A stretch of DNA of 64,000 nt from Amedibacillus dolichus DSM 3991 (GTDB lineage: Bacteria > Bacillota_I > Bacilli_A > Erysipelotrichales > Erysipelotrichaceae), in the NCBI RefSeq assembly GCF_000154285.1, contig NZ_DS483477.1, forward strand, positions 372,001 through 436,000, in the 5' to 3' direction. Below the pieces are notes generated by a model. The model was not told where the DNA came from. It saw only the letters and a list, made by a program, of their open reading frames with translations, and did not search any database. A program made the position numbers and the translations under genes. Every line of letters starts with the position of its first letter. Positions within the stretch are counted from its first letter, which is position 1. Positions 38,261 through 48,293 of the stretch are shown here, piece by piece.

Positions 38261-38929
38261 ATGTATAAGATTATGATTGTTGAAGATGATAGTGTCATTG
38301 CCAATCAGATGAGCAAATTTTTATATACATGGGATTATCATGTGGAAATTGCAACCGATCTTAGAAATGTGATGAATGATTTCTCCAATATTCGACCGGA
38401 CCTTGTTTTCATGGATATCACGTTACCGTATAAAAACGGTTATTATTGGTGTGAAGAAATTCGTAAAGTGTCAAAGGTTCCGATTATATTTATATCTTCC
38501 GCTTCCGATAATATGAACATTGTTATGGCAATGAATGCGGGAGCTGATGATTATATTGCAAAGCCTTTTGATTTGCAAGTTTTAGTGGCAAAGCTACAAG
38601 CTTTATTAAGAAGAACCTATGATTTTGCTAACCAAATGAATTTCCTTGAATATGAAGGTGTACGTTTAAATATTGGGAATAATGTGGTTATATATGAAGA
38701 TAAAAGTGTTGAATTAACAAAAAATGAGGGGAAGATTTTAAAAATCCTATTGGAGCGTAAGGGGGAAATCGTTGAACGGGATACATTGATGGAATATCTA
38801 TGGCAAACCGATTGTTATGTTGATGATAATACACTTTCTGTAAATGTGAATCGTTTAAGAAAAACATTAGAGGAAATCGGTATTTGTGATTTTATTAAAA
38901 CAAAAAAAGGAATCGGTTATATAATATGA
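38261..38929 (+). CDS. OmpR-family response regulator (BceR-like)
   Basis: 222 residues. Receiver domain with phospho-accepting Asp in PDLVFMDITLPY (near 53) and Lys in IAKPFD; winged-helix DNA-binding domain with VELTKNEGKILKILLE and VNRLRKTLEEI. It overlaps the kinase gene by 4 bases. Together with the downstream ABC pair this is a bacitracin-type (Bce) resistance module by gene order. Confidence 0.92.
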   Translation: MYKIMIVEDDSVIANQMSKFLYTWDYHVEIATDLRNVMNDFSNIRPDLVFMDITLPYKNGYYWCEEIRKVSKVPIIFISSASDNMNIVMAMNAGADDYIAKPFDLQVLVAKLQALLRRTYDFANQMNFLEYEGVRLNIGNNVVIYEDKSVELTKNEGKILKILLERKGEIVERDTLMEYLWQTDCYVDDNTLSVNVNRLRKTLEEIGICDFIKTKKGIGYII

Positions 38930-39918
38930 GCAAATTTCATGTGTTTAAAAGATATTGCAAAGAGCGTATGCCGATAGGATTGCTTATAGGTGTTGTTGCA
39001 GCTATTTATATCGGTGTTTATTTTGTTTATAATGTGAATATCGAGCCTTTTATATATGCTACTTATCTTGTATTCCTTGTACTGTTTTTATACACTTGTT
39101 TTGATTTTTATCACTATTATAAGAAGCACGAGCAATTACATAGAATAAAAGCATCTATCCTATATTCTGATGATTTACCGAAACAAAGCTCTTTGATTGA
39201 TAGCGATTATCAAGCGTTGATTGCAACGCTTAAAAAAATCAATTATGAAAGTGATGGTGTTAGCAAACAGCAATTTCAAGAAATGGAGGACTATTTTACC
39301 TTATGGGTGCATCAAATAAAGCTTCCGATTGCGGCAATGAAATTATTGATTGAAACCGAGGAGACACCGGATCGAAAGCTATTGAAATCCGAGTTGTTAA
39401 AAATCAATCAATATTCCGATATGGTTTTAGCATATTTGCGCATGAAGAGTACAGATACCGATTATGTGTTTAAAACCTGTGAGTTAGATGAGCTTGTTCG
39501 TCAGGCAATTCGTAAATTTTCTTTTGAATTTATAAGAAAGAAGATTCGAATTGATTTTGATGAAACAAGAGAAAAGGTTTTAACAGATGAGAAATGGTTG
39601 GTGTTTGTGTTAGAGCAGTTATTATCCAATGCAATGAAATATACAAAGCAGGGAAGCATTCATATTTATGGACAGGATTCTACTCTATATATCGAGGATA
39701 GCGGTATTGGAATCGATCCTTCGGATTTACCGAGAGTGTTTGAGAAAGGCTTTACCGGATTGAATGGTCGTAATGATAAGCAAGCGTCGGGCTTAGGATT
39801 ATATTTGTGTAAAAGCATTATGAATAAACTATCGCATGATATGGAGATACAATCACAAATAAATAAAGGAACAAAGGTTATTTTACATCTTGAACATAAG
39901 GATTTGAGAGTAGAATAA
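38926..39918 (+). CDS. Intramembrane-sensing histidine kinase (BceS-like)
   Basis: 330 residues. Two N-terminal helices (IGLLIGVVAAIYIGVYFVY and ATYLVFLVLFLYTCFDFY) are joined by a very short external loop, so the kinase cannot sense a ligand alone. H box WVHQIKLPIAAMK, N box EQLLSNAMKYT, G1 IEDSGIGIDPSDLP and G2 GLGLYLCKS follow. Bce kinases sense flux through their ABC transporter, encoded next. Confidence 0.9.
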   Translation: MSKFHVFKRYCKERMPIGLLIGVVAAIYIGVYFVYNVNIEPFIYATYLVFLVLFLYTCFDFYHYYKKHEQLHRIKASILYSDDLPKQSSLIDSDYQALIATLKKINYESDGVSKQQFQEMEDYFTLWVHQIKLPIAAMKLLIETEETPDRKLLKSELLKINQYSDMVLAYLRMKSTDTDYVFKTCELDELVRQAIRKFSFEFIRKKIRIDFDETREKVLTDEKWLVFVLEQLLSNAMKYTKQGSIHIYGQDSTLYIEDSGIGIDPSDLPRVFEKGFTGLNGRNDKQASGLGLYLCKSIMNKLSHDMEIQSQINKGTKVILHLEHKDLRVE

Positions 39919-39924
39919 CCTTTT

Positions 39925-39998
39925 CTTACAAAAATGTTTGAAACGCGTTCAAAATGTAAGACAAATCGATGGTTCAAGTCTTTTGTTTCTTTTATACT
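39925..39998 (+). promoter_or_regulatory. Promoter of the Bce ABC genes with candidate BceR box
   Basis: Nested inverted repeats CTTACA...TGTAAG (39925-39960) and TTTGAA-ACGCG-TTCAAA precede a promoter with -10 TATACT (39993-39998) and no good -35, as expected for an activated promoter. BceR-type boxes contain TTACA/TGTAA half-sites. Confidence 0.55.
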
Positions 39999-40025
39999 AT
40001 GCTTGTAAATAAGGAGGAAATCACT

Positions 40026-40793
40026 ATGGGCTTATTAAAAGTAAAAAATATTAAGAAAATATATGCTACACGTTTTGGAAATCAGAAGGTAGAAGCACTG
40101 AAAAATGTATCTCTTGAAGTAGAGCAAGGAGAATATGTAGCAATTATGGGAGAATCCGGCAGTGGAAAAACGACACTGTTGAATATCTTGGCTGCACTTG
40201 ACAAACCAACCAGCGGCGAGATTTTGTTAAATGGAAAAAATATTGTAGAAATCAGCGATAAAGATATTTCGGCTTTCCGACGGGATCATTTAGGATTTGT
40301 ATTCCAAGACTTTAACTTATTGGATACTTTTTCTTTAAAAGATAATATTTTCTTGCCATTGGTGTTATCTAGAAAAAGCTATAAAGAAATGGAAAAGCGA
40401 ATGGCACCACTTGCTGATGATTTAGGAATTAGTGATATATTGGGAAAATATCCATACGAGGTGTCCGGTGGTCAAAAGCAAAGATGTGCAGTAGCAAGAG
40501 CCTTAATCACACAGCCGGAGCTGATTCTAGCTGATGAGCCAACAGGGGCGCTTGATTCCAAGTCAACGAATGATTTATTAACACTGTTTAATAAAATCAA
40601 TGAAAACGGACAAACCATCATTATGGTTACTCATTCGACATTAGCTGCCAGTCATGCCAGTCGAGTGTTATTTATTAAAGACGGAGAGGTTTTCCATCAA
40701 ATTTATAAAGGTGATAAAACCAATGAAGAGATGTATCAAAACATTTCCGATACCTTGACATTGTTAACAACAGGTGGTGTTAGCAATGAATAA
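40026..40793 (+). CDS. ABC transporter ATP-binding protein (BceA-like)
   Basis: 255 residues. Walker A GESGSGKTT, signature VSGGQKQR, Walker B LILADEPTGALD, H-loop VTHS. MacB/LolD-type ATPase. ATG 40026 follows AAGGAGG. Overlaps the permease gene by 8 bases. Confidence 0.92.
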   Translation: MGLLKVKNIKKIYATRFGNQKVEALKNVSLEVEQGEYVAIMGESGSGKTTLLNILAALDKPTSGEILLNGKNIVEISDKDISAFRRDHLGFVFQDFNLLDTFSLKDNIFLPLVLSRKSYKEMEKRMAPLADDLGISDILGKYPYEVSGGQKQRCAVARALITQPELILADEPTGALDSKSTNDLLTLFNKINENGQTIIMVTHSTLAASHASRVLFIKDGEVFHQIYKGDKTNEEMYQNISDTLTLLTTGGVSNE

Positions 40794-42777
40794 GCTTTTT
40801 TACCCTAGGCTTGCGATTACAAATATAAAAAAGAATAGCAAAACCTATTTTCCTTTTCTGTTGACATGCATTGTAACGATTGCTTTATTTTATGATATAT
40901 GCTCATTAGCCGGTAACAGTGGCTTGGATTCAATGCCGGGCTCTGCCGAAATGCGAATGATGCTGATGCTTGGTACGTATGTGGTAGGCTTTTTTGCAAT
41001 TATCTTTTTGTTTTACACAAATAGCTTCTTGATGAAACGTAGAAAAAAAGAATTTGGATTATTTACTATTTTAGGAATGGAAAAACGTCATGTAGCTTTC
41101 ATCATAGCTTATGAAACATTGATAACGGCATTGATTAGTCTTGTTTTTGGATTTTTGATCGGAATTTCTTTAGATAAGCTTTTATTTATGGCGATAGGAA
41201 AGATGTTTGATGCTGATATAACTCTTGGATTTTATATTTCCTCAAGTGCTATGAAATCCTCACTGGTTTTGTTTGGACTTATCTTTTTGTTTATGTATTT
41301 GAATTCTATTCGACAAATTAAACTTGCCAATCCAATCGAGCTTCTACATAGTACAGAATATGGAGAAAAAGAGCCTAAATCGAAATGGATCATGACTATT
41401 TTAGGAATCGTGTGTTTATTGATTGGATACTATATTTCTTTAACAACCCAAAATCCGATTACAGCGATGATACTATTCTTTTGTGCAGTTATCTTAGTTA
41501 TTATCGGTACCTATTTGTTATTCACAGCAGGAAGTGTAACGCTATTAAAAGCATTAAAAAAGAATAAACGATATTTCTATCAGCCAACACATTTTATTAG
41601 TGTTTCAGGTATGGTTTATCGTATGAAACAAAATGCAGCCGGACTTGCGAATATTTGTGTTTTATCAACAATGGTGTTGGTAATGATTTCTACGACCTTT
41701 TGCTTATGGATTGGGATTGATGATTTAATAAAGCAAAGATATCCAAGAGAAGTGATTGCTTATACCCATGCCAATGAAGAGGATATACAAACCATTCGCA
41801 AGGTATCGAATCAATTGTTGAAGGAAAAAGGACTTGAAAAAGAAAATGTATTGGATTATAGATATGTTGAATTTTCCGGATATCAGCAAGAACAATTTAT
41901 TAAAACGGATAGAAATAATACCTATGCCAATATGACAAATGATATTTGTACGGTATTAGTAACAGATTTAGAGGATTTTAATCGTAATATGAATACGCAT
42001 TACACCCTTGATGATAATGAGATATTGTTGTATGCAAATAGAACAGTATTTGAATATGATGAATTTGAGGTATTTGATTATAAATTTAAAATCAAAGAGC
42101 AGGTTGAGGAGTTCATGGGGAATGGCAATTCGGCAGCAAATGTCGCATCAGGATATTTTATCGTTGTAAAAGATGAGGCAATCGTCAATGATATTTATCG
42201 ACTGCAAAAGGAAGTATATGGAGATTATGCTTCGAACTTATATAATTATTATGGATTTGATATAGATGCATCGGATACTGCAATCGAGGATTATTCTCAT
42301 ACATTGGTGAAAAAGCTAGGAAATGTCGGACTTGAGGGCTATGATGTTGAATGTAGAACAATTAGCTATGCGGGATTTATTGCATTGTACGGAGGATTTT
42401 TATTCATCGGTATTTTCTTAAGTATTTTATTTATCATGGCTACAATTTTGATTATTTACTATAAGCAAATTACGGAAGGCTATGAAGATAAAGAACGATT
42501 TGAAATCATGCAGAAGGTAGGAATGGATCACAAGCTTGTAAAAAAATCAATCAATTCACAGGTCCTAACGGTATTCTTTTTACCACTAGTTACAGCGGTT
42601 ATTCATTTGGCATTTGCATTTCCGATTGTAAGTAAGCTGTTATCTATGCTGATGTTATCGGATATTGAGTTATTCATTTATTGCACAGTTGGGTGTATCG
42701 GAGTATTTACGATTGTTTATATTTTGATTTATTCAATTACTGCGAAGTCGTATTATTCTATTGTTAAGAGAGATTAA
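40786..42777 (+). CDS. Bce-type FtsX permease (BceB-like)
   Basis: 663 residues with ten predicted helices. A large extracellular domain of about 200 residues (near 310-510) separates helices 7 and 8, the hallmark of BceB permeases that remove antimicrobial peptides from lipid II intermediates and signal to the kinase. The ligand is not deducible. ATG 40786 has AGGTGG upstream. Confidence 0.9.
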   Translation: MNKLFYPRLAITNIKKNSKTYFPFLLTCIVTIALFYDICSLAGNSGLDSMPGSAEMRMMLMLGTYVVGFFAIIFLFYTNSFLMKRRKKEFGLFTILGMEKRHVAFIIAYETLITALISLVFGFLIGISLDKLLFMAIGKMFDADITLGFYISSSAMKSSLVLFGLIFLFMYLNSIRQIKLANPIELLHSTEYGEKEPKSKWIMTILGIVCLLIGYYISLTTQNPITAMILFFCAVILVIIGTYLLFTAGSVTLLKALKKNKRYFYQPTHFISVSGMVYRMKQNAAGLANICVLSTMVLVMISTTFCLWIGIDDLIKQRYPREVIAYTHANEEDIQTIRKVSNQLLKEKGLEKENVLDYRYVEFSGYQQEQFIKTDRNNTYANMTNDICTVLVTDLEDFNRNMNTHYTLDDNEILLYANRTVFEYDEFEVFDYKFKIKEQVEEFMGNGNSAANVASGYFIVVKDEAIVNDIYRLQKEVYGDYASNLYNYYGFDIDASDTAIEDYSHTLVKKLGNVGLEGYDVECRTISYAGFIALYGGFLFIGIFLSILFIMATILIIYYKQITEGYEDKERFEIMQKVGMDHKLVKKSINSQVLTVFFLPLVTAVIHLAFAFPIVSKLLSMLMLSDIELFIYCTVGCIGVFTIVYILIYSITAKSYYSIVKRD

Positions 42778-42926
42778 ATCTAGTGATTTTACGCTTTAGG
42801 AAATTAAATTATAAATATATAAAAAACGAATAGAATGAAACCAGATACTAGAATCTTAACTGGCATTATGTGTCTTTCTGATAGAAAAAATAGTTTTAAG
42901 ATGATAACTTCTAAATTAGTGAAATA

Positions 42927-42972
42927 AAAAGAATCTCTCATCTAAATAGTCTTTAGAAAGAGATTCTTTTTT
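42927..42972. terminator. Bidirectional terminator between converging genes
   Basis: AAAAGAATCTCT and AGAGATTCTTTT stem with flanking A- and T-runs. Confidence 0.85.
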
Positions 42973-42990
42973 ATATTGTAATCACATCAT

Positions 42991-44865
42991 TTATTTTTTA
43001 GCCTCATCAGATTGCACAGTATAAATGAATTTTACATCACTTTGAATGTCATTATTAACTTTTGTAAATGTTTTGTATTCGTCTGATAATTGAATTAAAC
43101 GATCAGCTTTATCACCTGCATTTTTTAGTATCGTAGAAAGAGAGGAAATATTTTGAATACCGTCTTTATCAAATTGCAGCATTCCTTTCTGTAAAGCAAC
43201 TGCACCATCTGCCAACTTACCGATTGCTTGCTTGATTTGGGTGTTTGCTTGATAAAGTGTATTTGTGGATTGATTCATAAATACAAGTGCATTATTTACT
43301 TTTGTACTTCCATCACTTAACTGTTTTGAACCAGCAACAAACTGCTTTAATAGATTAGGAAGATTAGCAGTCTGTTTTTGAATCATAGCTAAGCCTTGTT
43401 TTAATTGCTCATTACCTTTACTGAATTCATTGATAGCACTATTTAATCCGCTTATAACACTCTCATTCATTTGTTTAGATAACACATTTAATTCATTCAT
43501 ATCTTGTGCGATTACTGCGAGCTTTGCCTCTAAGATATTCATGCCTTGTGCTAACTGCTGAAGGTTATTGGTAAGCTCTTGGATTTGGGTGTCCAATTGA
43601 GCTTTAATATTTTGCAGAGTAGCTTTTTGTTCTTCTTGTGTTTCTTTTGCAATCGCTGTTTCTAGCTGTTGGGAAATTCCTATAAAGGATTGGACACGAG
43701 TTTGTAATTGCACCTGTAATTGTTTCATGCTGCTTTGTAAAGCTAGCAGCTCTTGTTGTTGTGTGGTTAAGTCCGTTTGTAAAGCATTTAGCTTTTTATT
43801 GATTTCGCTATTTGGATCGCTGCTAACTTCCACACTTTGCTTTAAAGTCGCAATACCTTGATCCAGTGCTTGTGTTGCACTGCTTAAGGAAGAAAGCTTA
43901 TCTAACAAAGTAGTAATGGATTGAAAAGATTCGCTTTGCTTTGCTAAAGTTTGAATTCCTTGATCAAGTGTTTGATATTGTTTGGCAAGGGTACCTGTTC
44001 CTTCTAACAGCTTAGCGATGCCACTATCAAATTGTCGATAGCTAAAAGATAACTGATTACTTCCTGATGCCAATTCACCGCTGCCATTTACTAATTGGGA
44101 AGAAGCGTTTTGTAATGTTTGTAGTTGTGAACTGATGTCATTAAAGCGACTATCGAAATCAAGATCACTTTCTTCTAATAGTTTTGGTGTAGCCATTGCA
44201 TAGATTGGCAGAGATTCGAATTTTTCGGTGTTATAACGAATGGTGATTGTATCAAAATCTTTTAACAATGCATTCTTATCAAGGCTTTCATATAACCCGG
44301 GAGCTGCTACTGCAACGATTGCATTGCTTTTACCATTGGAGACAACTTTTCCGTTTGTTACCTGTATTTCACTATTGCCATCGGTTGGTAAAACAGAAGC
44401 AAGTGTTACAACAAAGGGAGTATATAAATCTTCATGTTTATCTAAGTTTTCTAAATGAATTTTGATTTCGACAGTACCTTTCTTTCCTTTTAGTTTTTGA
44501 GGAGTTATTGACTCTCCATTTAAGGAATAGCTAATGTTCATTTTTATAGGTAATTCTTTAGAAGAGGTACCTTCATAATAAATGTCATGTCCTTGGTTAT
44601 CCCAAACAAGAGTTTCACCATTTTGTTTGAAGTTTTCATCACCATTCACATTTTGAATGTTTTTAAGATTGCTGATATCACGAATTTGTTTTTCACCATC
44701 GGCCTTTAGCTGATCTCCGACAATGACTTCTTTTAAAGATCCGTTTTCGTGTAATGTTATATATACGGTTTCATCTTTTTCATAAGCATATACCGGTGTT
44801 ATAAGACTGCCTGCCATACCTGCACATAAGGATAATGTTATAAGTGTTTTATATTGCTTTTTCAT
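42991..44865 (-). CDS. Secreted coiled-coil protein partnered with an MMPL transporter
   Basis: 624 residues. A signal peptide (LITLSLCAGMAGSLITPVYA) leads to a beta-rich region with a VEIKIHLENLDKHEDLYTPF block of about 200 residues, then about 380 residues of Gln/Leu/Ser-rich helix with repeats such as LVNGSGELASGSNQL and LSDGSTKVNNAL. These repeats resemble YhgE/Pip-type coiled coils. Its gene overlaps that of the MMPL transporter by 4 bases (ATGA), so the two probably form one envelope machine. I do not recognise a characterised homologue. Confidence 0.75.
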   Translation of the reverse strand: MKKQYKTLITLSLCAGMAGSLITPVYAYEKDETVYITLHENGSLKEVIVGDQLKADGEKQIRDISNLKNIQNVNGDENFKQNGETLVWDNQGHDIYYEGTSSKELPIKMNISYSLNGESITPQKLKGKKGTVEIKIHLENLDKHEDLYTPFVVTLASVLPTDGNSEIQVTNGKVVSNGKSNAIVAVAAPGLYESLDKNALLKDFDTITIRYNTEKFESLPIYAMATPKLLEESDLDFDSRFNDISSQLQTLQNASSQLVNGSGELASGSNQLSFSYRQFDSGIAKLLEGTGTLAKQYQTLDQGIQTLAKQSESFQSITTLLDKLSSLSSATQALDQGIATLKQSVEVSSDPNSEINKKLNALQTDLTTQQQELLALQSSMKQLQVQLQTRVQSFIGISQQLETAIAKETQEEQKATLQNIKAQLDTQIQELTNNLQQLAQGMNILEAKLAVIAQDMNELNVLSKQMNESVISGLNSAINEFSKGNEQLKQGLAMIQKQTANLPNLLKQFVAGSKQLSDGSTKVNNALVFMNQSTNTLYQANTQIKQAIGKLADGAVALQKGMLQFDKDGIQNISSLSTILKNAGDKADRLIQLSDEYKTFTKVNNDIQSDVKFIYTVQSDEAKK

Positions 44866-46934
44866 GCTTGTTTACCTCCTTTAAAACCCTTGGTTGTTTT
44901 TAATACAATTTTATCAAATACGATTAACAACGCTGGTAAAATAATCATAACGGTGCCCATAGAAATGATTGCTCCTCTGGATAATAGGGTACAAATAGAT
45001 GCAATCATATCCAATTTTGAAATAAAGCCTACACCACAGGTTGCTGCAAAGAAACAAAGCGCACTGACAAAGATAGAATCACAGCTTTCCTTTAAGGCAT
45101 CGCCAACCGCTTGCTTTTTCTCCACGCCGCTTTTTCGTAAATTTAAATAATTGTTCGTTAATAAAATAGCATAATCAATCGTAGCGCCTAACTGAATGGT
45201 GCCTATAACGATGGAAGCGATGAATGGTAGTGTCGTTCCTAAATAAAAGGAAATCGCCATATTTGCCATAATCGCAAATTCAATAACCGCAACTAAGATA
45301 ATCGGTAATAAGAAGGATTTTAAAACAAAAATCATAATAATCAGGATTACCGCGATTGAAATAGAATTTACAACTTGGAAATCATGATCGGCAATTTCTA
45401 CCATATCCTTCATCAATGCACCTTCACCGGCAACGATGCCATGAGCATCATAGCGTTTTACGATTTTATTAACCTCATCAATCTGAGCATTTAATTCATT
45501 GGTGGCAGTTTCATAAGTGGAATTGATTAAGATTGCTTGATAATCTCCGTTTTGATAGATGCTTCGAATGGATTGCGGAAGCATGCTTTCACTAATTCCA
45601 TATTCAGAGAATAAAGCACTGCTTAATGTCATATCAATACCATCTAGTGCATTTAGCTCCTTACTTAATTGTTCGATTTCAGAAGGCTTTAAGGAATCAT
45701 CTACTAAAATGATTGATGGGCTGACAATATGATAGGTTTCTTTTAATTCTTCATTGGCTATACTTGAGGAAAGATCATCGGGTAGTGATTTATTTAAATT
45801 GTAATATACCTCTGTATTGGCATTTCCATAAAGTGCAGGAACACATAAAATTATAAATACCAACAGAATTTTACGGTAATGTTTAACAGTAAAATCACTG
45901 ATACGCGAAATAGAAGGCAGCCATTTTACATGTGCTGTTTTTTGTAATAGGGGATCAAACAGTAATAAATATGCCGGGAAAATGACAAGTACACTGAAGA
46001 TTCCGAAAATAACACCCTTCGCCATAACAAGTCCGATATCAGCTCCTAAGGTTAAGGACATCGTACAAAGCGTTAGAAAACCGGCAATAGTAGTAAAGGA
46101 ACTGCCTGCAACCGATAAGGTGGTTTCCTGAATGGCAGCACTCATAGCTTCGTTGTTTGTTGCGTACAATTGCTTTGATTTTTCATATTTGTGATAAAGA
46201 AAAATCGAAAAATCGGTTGTAACACCCAATTGCAAAACGGCACTGATAGCTTTGGTAATATAGGAAATTTCTCCTAGAAAATAATTTGTTCCCATATTAT
46301 AAAGAATAGCTAAACCGATATTTCCTAATAGTAACAAAGGGGCAAGCCAAGAATCTAAGGAAAGCATTAAAACAATCAGGCATAAGACAACCGCAGCAGC
46401 GATGTAAATCAAGATTTCCTGATCTGCAATTTGCTGTGTATCAAGTACCATGGCAGACATTCCGCCGATTTTACAATGTTTGTCGGTTATAGAACGCATT
46501 TGCTCTACGGCTGCCAAGGTTTCATCAGATGAGATGGAATCGTGGAAGGTAACAAGCATGAGCTGAGAATCTCCCTTACTTACCTTTTCCGCAATGTTTT
46601 CCGGAAGCATTTGAATAGGGAAGGTGGTACCGGTAATATCACTGACGGATATTGCTTTTTCTACTCCTTCAATCGTTTTGAATTCTTCCTCTAAGGCAAG
46701 AATTTCTTTGGGTTTCATTCCATCAACAATTACTGTTGAAAAGGAACCCATATTGAAATCTTCTGTTAGAATATCCTGACCTTTCATTGTTTCGATATCA
46801 TCTGGTAAATAGACAAGGATATCATAGTTGATTTTTGTTGCTTGCATGCCAAGTACAGCGGGAATTAGAGCAAACAGGCTGCACAAGACAATGAATAACT
46901 TATGTTTACAAATAAAAGATGCAACTTTTTTCAT
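44862..46934 (-). CDS. MMPL/RND-family transporter
   Basis: About 690 residues with twelve predicted helices in two repeats: one helix, a large external domain, then five helices including the sterol-sensing-like blocks AVLQLGVTTDFSIFLYHKY and IGTIQLGATIDYAILLTN. It probably exports lipids or drugs using the proton gradient. Start ATG 46934 follows AGGAGGAG; the longer reading from 46991 would overlap promoter and operators. It is divergent from the TetR gene, which very likely represses it. Confidence 0.9.
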   Translation of the reverse strand: MKKVASFICKHKLFIVLCSLFALIPAVLGMQATKINYDILVYLPDDIETMKGQDILTEDFNMGSFSTVIVDGMKPKEILALEEEFKTIEGVEKAISVSDITGTTFPIQMLPENIAEKVSKGDSQLMLVTFHDSISSDETLAAVEQMRSITDKHCKIGGMSAMVLDTQQIADQEILIYIAAAVVLCLIVLMLSLDSWLAPLLLLGNIGLAILYNMGTNYFLGEISYITKAISAVLQLGVTTDFSIFLYHKYEKSKQLYATNNEAMSAAIQETTLSVAGSSFTTIAGFLTLCTMSLTLGADIGLVMAKGVIFGIFSVLVIFPAYLLLFDPLLQKTAHVKWLPSISRISDFTVKHYRKILLVFIILCVPALYGNANTEVYYNLNKSLPDDLSSSIANEELKETYHIVSPSIILVDDSLKPSEIEQLSKELNALDGIDMTLSSALFSEYGISESMLPQSIRSIYQNGDYQAILINSTYETATNELNAQIDEVNKIVKRYDAHGIVAGEGALMKDMVEIADHDFQVVNSISIAVILIIMIFVLKSFLLPIILVAVIEFAIMANMAISFYLGTTLPFIASIVIGTIQLGATIDYAILLTNNYLNLRKSGVEKKQAVGDALKESCDSIFVSALCFFAATCGVGFISKLDMIASICTLLSRGAIISMGTVMIILPALLIVFDKIVLKTTKGFKGGKQA

Positions 46935-46950
46935 TCTTCTCCTCCTTTTC

Positions 46951-47030
46951 TGACCATTGGTCATTAGGTATTCTATTACTAAAATGACCAATAGTCAATA
47001 GTCTACTCATATAAAATTGACGATACGTCA
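46951..47030. promoter_or_regulatory. Divergent promoters with three TetR-type operators
   Basis: Three 13-base inverted repeats of the form TGAC-N5-GTCA lie at 46951 (TGACCATTGGTCA), 46985 (TGACCAATAGTCA) and 47018 (TGACGATACGTCA), 33-34 bases apart. The MMPL promoter (minus) is TTGACT (46998-46993), 17 bases, TAGAAT (46975-46970). The TetR promoter (plus) has TTGACG at 47017-47022 and an extended -10 TGATAAAGT. Each -35 overlaps an operator. Confidence 0.75.
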
Positions 47031-47070
47031 TTTATGTGATAAAGTTAGCATAAAGTAGGGTGATAAAGCT

Positions 47071-47688
47071 ATGTTAGAAAAAGAAGAAAAAACTAAAGTA
47101 AGTTTAAAAAAGGAGGATAAAAAGCAGCGATTATTAGATGCAGCATATCATTTATTTGTAGAAAAAGGGTTTCGAGATACAACAATTCAAAATATTGTCG
47201 ATTATGCCGGTGTTGCAAAGGGGACATTTTATTTATATTTTAAAGATCGCTATGATATTCAAGAGCATGTCATTGCCGCACAGGCATATCAATTATTCCA
47301 GCATGCCATTGAAGCAATTGCAATACAATGTCCGGATAGGTTTGAAGATCGTGTGATTATGGCAGTCGATCATATTATTGATGAATTGATGGAAAATCGT
47401 GATTTATTGCATTTAATACGTAAAAATCTTTCAGCAGGGTTATTTGAACCTAAATTGGTACGATTGTTAGAGACACAAAATTCTGAATTCATTAAGGTGT
47501 TTGAACAGGATTGTAAAGCTTCGAATATTCCTATCTCAAATCCTCAGCTTATGCTGTTTATGATTATCGAATTGGCAGGTTCTTCTTGTTATAACTGTAT
47601 CTTGCATGGACAGCCGATGGATATTATGGAGTATAAACCGTATTTATACAAAGCGATTAAAGCAATATTACATATGGAGGAATTATAA
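47071..47688 (+). CDS. TetR/AcrR-family regulator
   Basis: 205 residues. N-terminal HTH (RLLDAAYHLFVEKGFRDTTI, AGVAKGTFYLYFKDRYDI, about 20-70) and a helical ligand domain of unknown specificity. Divergent from the MMPL operon with palindromes between, so a local repressor. Confidence 0.92.
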   Translation: MLEKEEKTKVSLKKEDKKQRLLDAAYHLFVEKGFRDTTIQNIVDYAGVAKGTFYLYFKDRYDIQEHVIAAQAYQLFQHAIEAIAIQCPDRFEDRVIMAVDHIIDELMENRDLLHLIRKNLSAGLFEPKLVRLLETQNSEFIKVFEQDCKASNIPISNPQLMLFMIIELAGSSCYNCILHGQPMDIMEYKPYLYKAIKAILHMEEL

Positions 47689-47771
47689 GAATTTTATAAA
47701 TTGATTATTATGAAGAGGGTGCTGAATCAGTAATTACTGTTCCAGGTAAACCTGAGTGTTAGACTTGTAGT

Positions 47772-48110
47772 ATGTTTAATTTGGCAATATATGATAATCC
47801 TAAATACGATCAATTGATAAATACAAAGAATTATATGAGAGTTTGGAGTTTTCATGAAAACTATTTTCTACAAAAAGCACATATTAAATTTAAAACGCTA
47901 GGTGGAAAAAATATACCGTTAAATTATCTTTTGCTTTGTAAAGAATGTCATCAAGAGAGTTGCGATTTTGATGATCGTTATTTTTATGCTTATATTTGCT
48001 ATATGAGAAAAAACAAATATAAGATTATTGAAAAACGAAATAGACGATTTATGCAAGCAATCTATGAAATAGTATATCAGATGAATAAAAAATATACCGA
48101 CAATAGATAA
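47772..48110 (+). CDS. Hypothetical protein
   Basis: 112 residues, basic and rich in Tyr, with CKECHQESCDFDD near the middle, perhaps a metal site. No family recognised. No good ribosome-binding site precedes the ATG, and a short frame upstream (47700-47761, YYEEGAESVITVPGKPEC) looks like gene debris. Real gene status uncertain. Confidence 0.4.
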   Translation: MFNLAIYDNPKYDQLINTKNYMRVWSFHENYFLQKAHIKFKTLGGKNIPLNYLLLCKECHQESCDFDDRYFYAYICYMRKNKYKIIEKRNRRFMQAIYEIVYQMNKKYTDNR

Positions 48111-48130
48111 AGGTGTTGAAAAATTATCTT

Positions 48131-48293
48131 TAAACGTTAAAAAAGGGATTGCATATTAGTAATTTTTCTTTACACACATGTGCTGTAGGGATTGTAGATG
48201 GTATGAAAAAGCTAGATTTAAAACAATTATCAAAAGAGGAGTTTGTGAAAATGAAGTCTGAATTTTCTGAATACAATATTTGTGTTGATTTCT
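48131..48293 (+). pseudogene. Short ORF fragment
   Basis: An open stretch without start codon reads FSLHTCAVGIVDGMKKLDLK and then QLSKEEFVKMKSEFSEYNI to a TGA. It resembles the C-terminus of a lost gene. From 48294 to the rnf promoter near 48594 I see nothing else. Confidence 0.25.
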
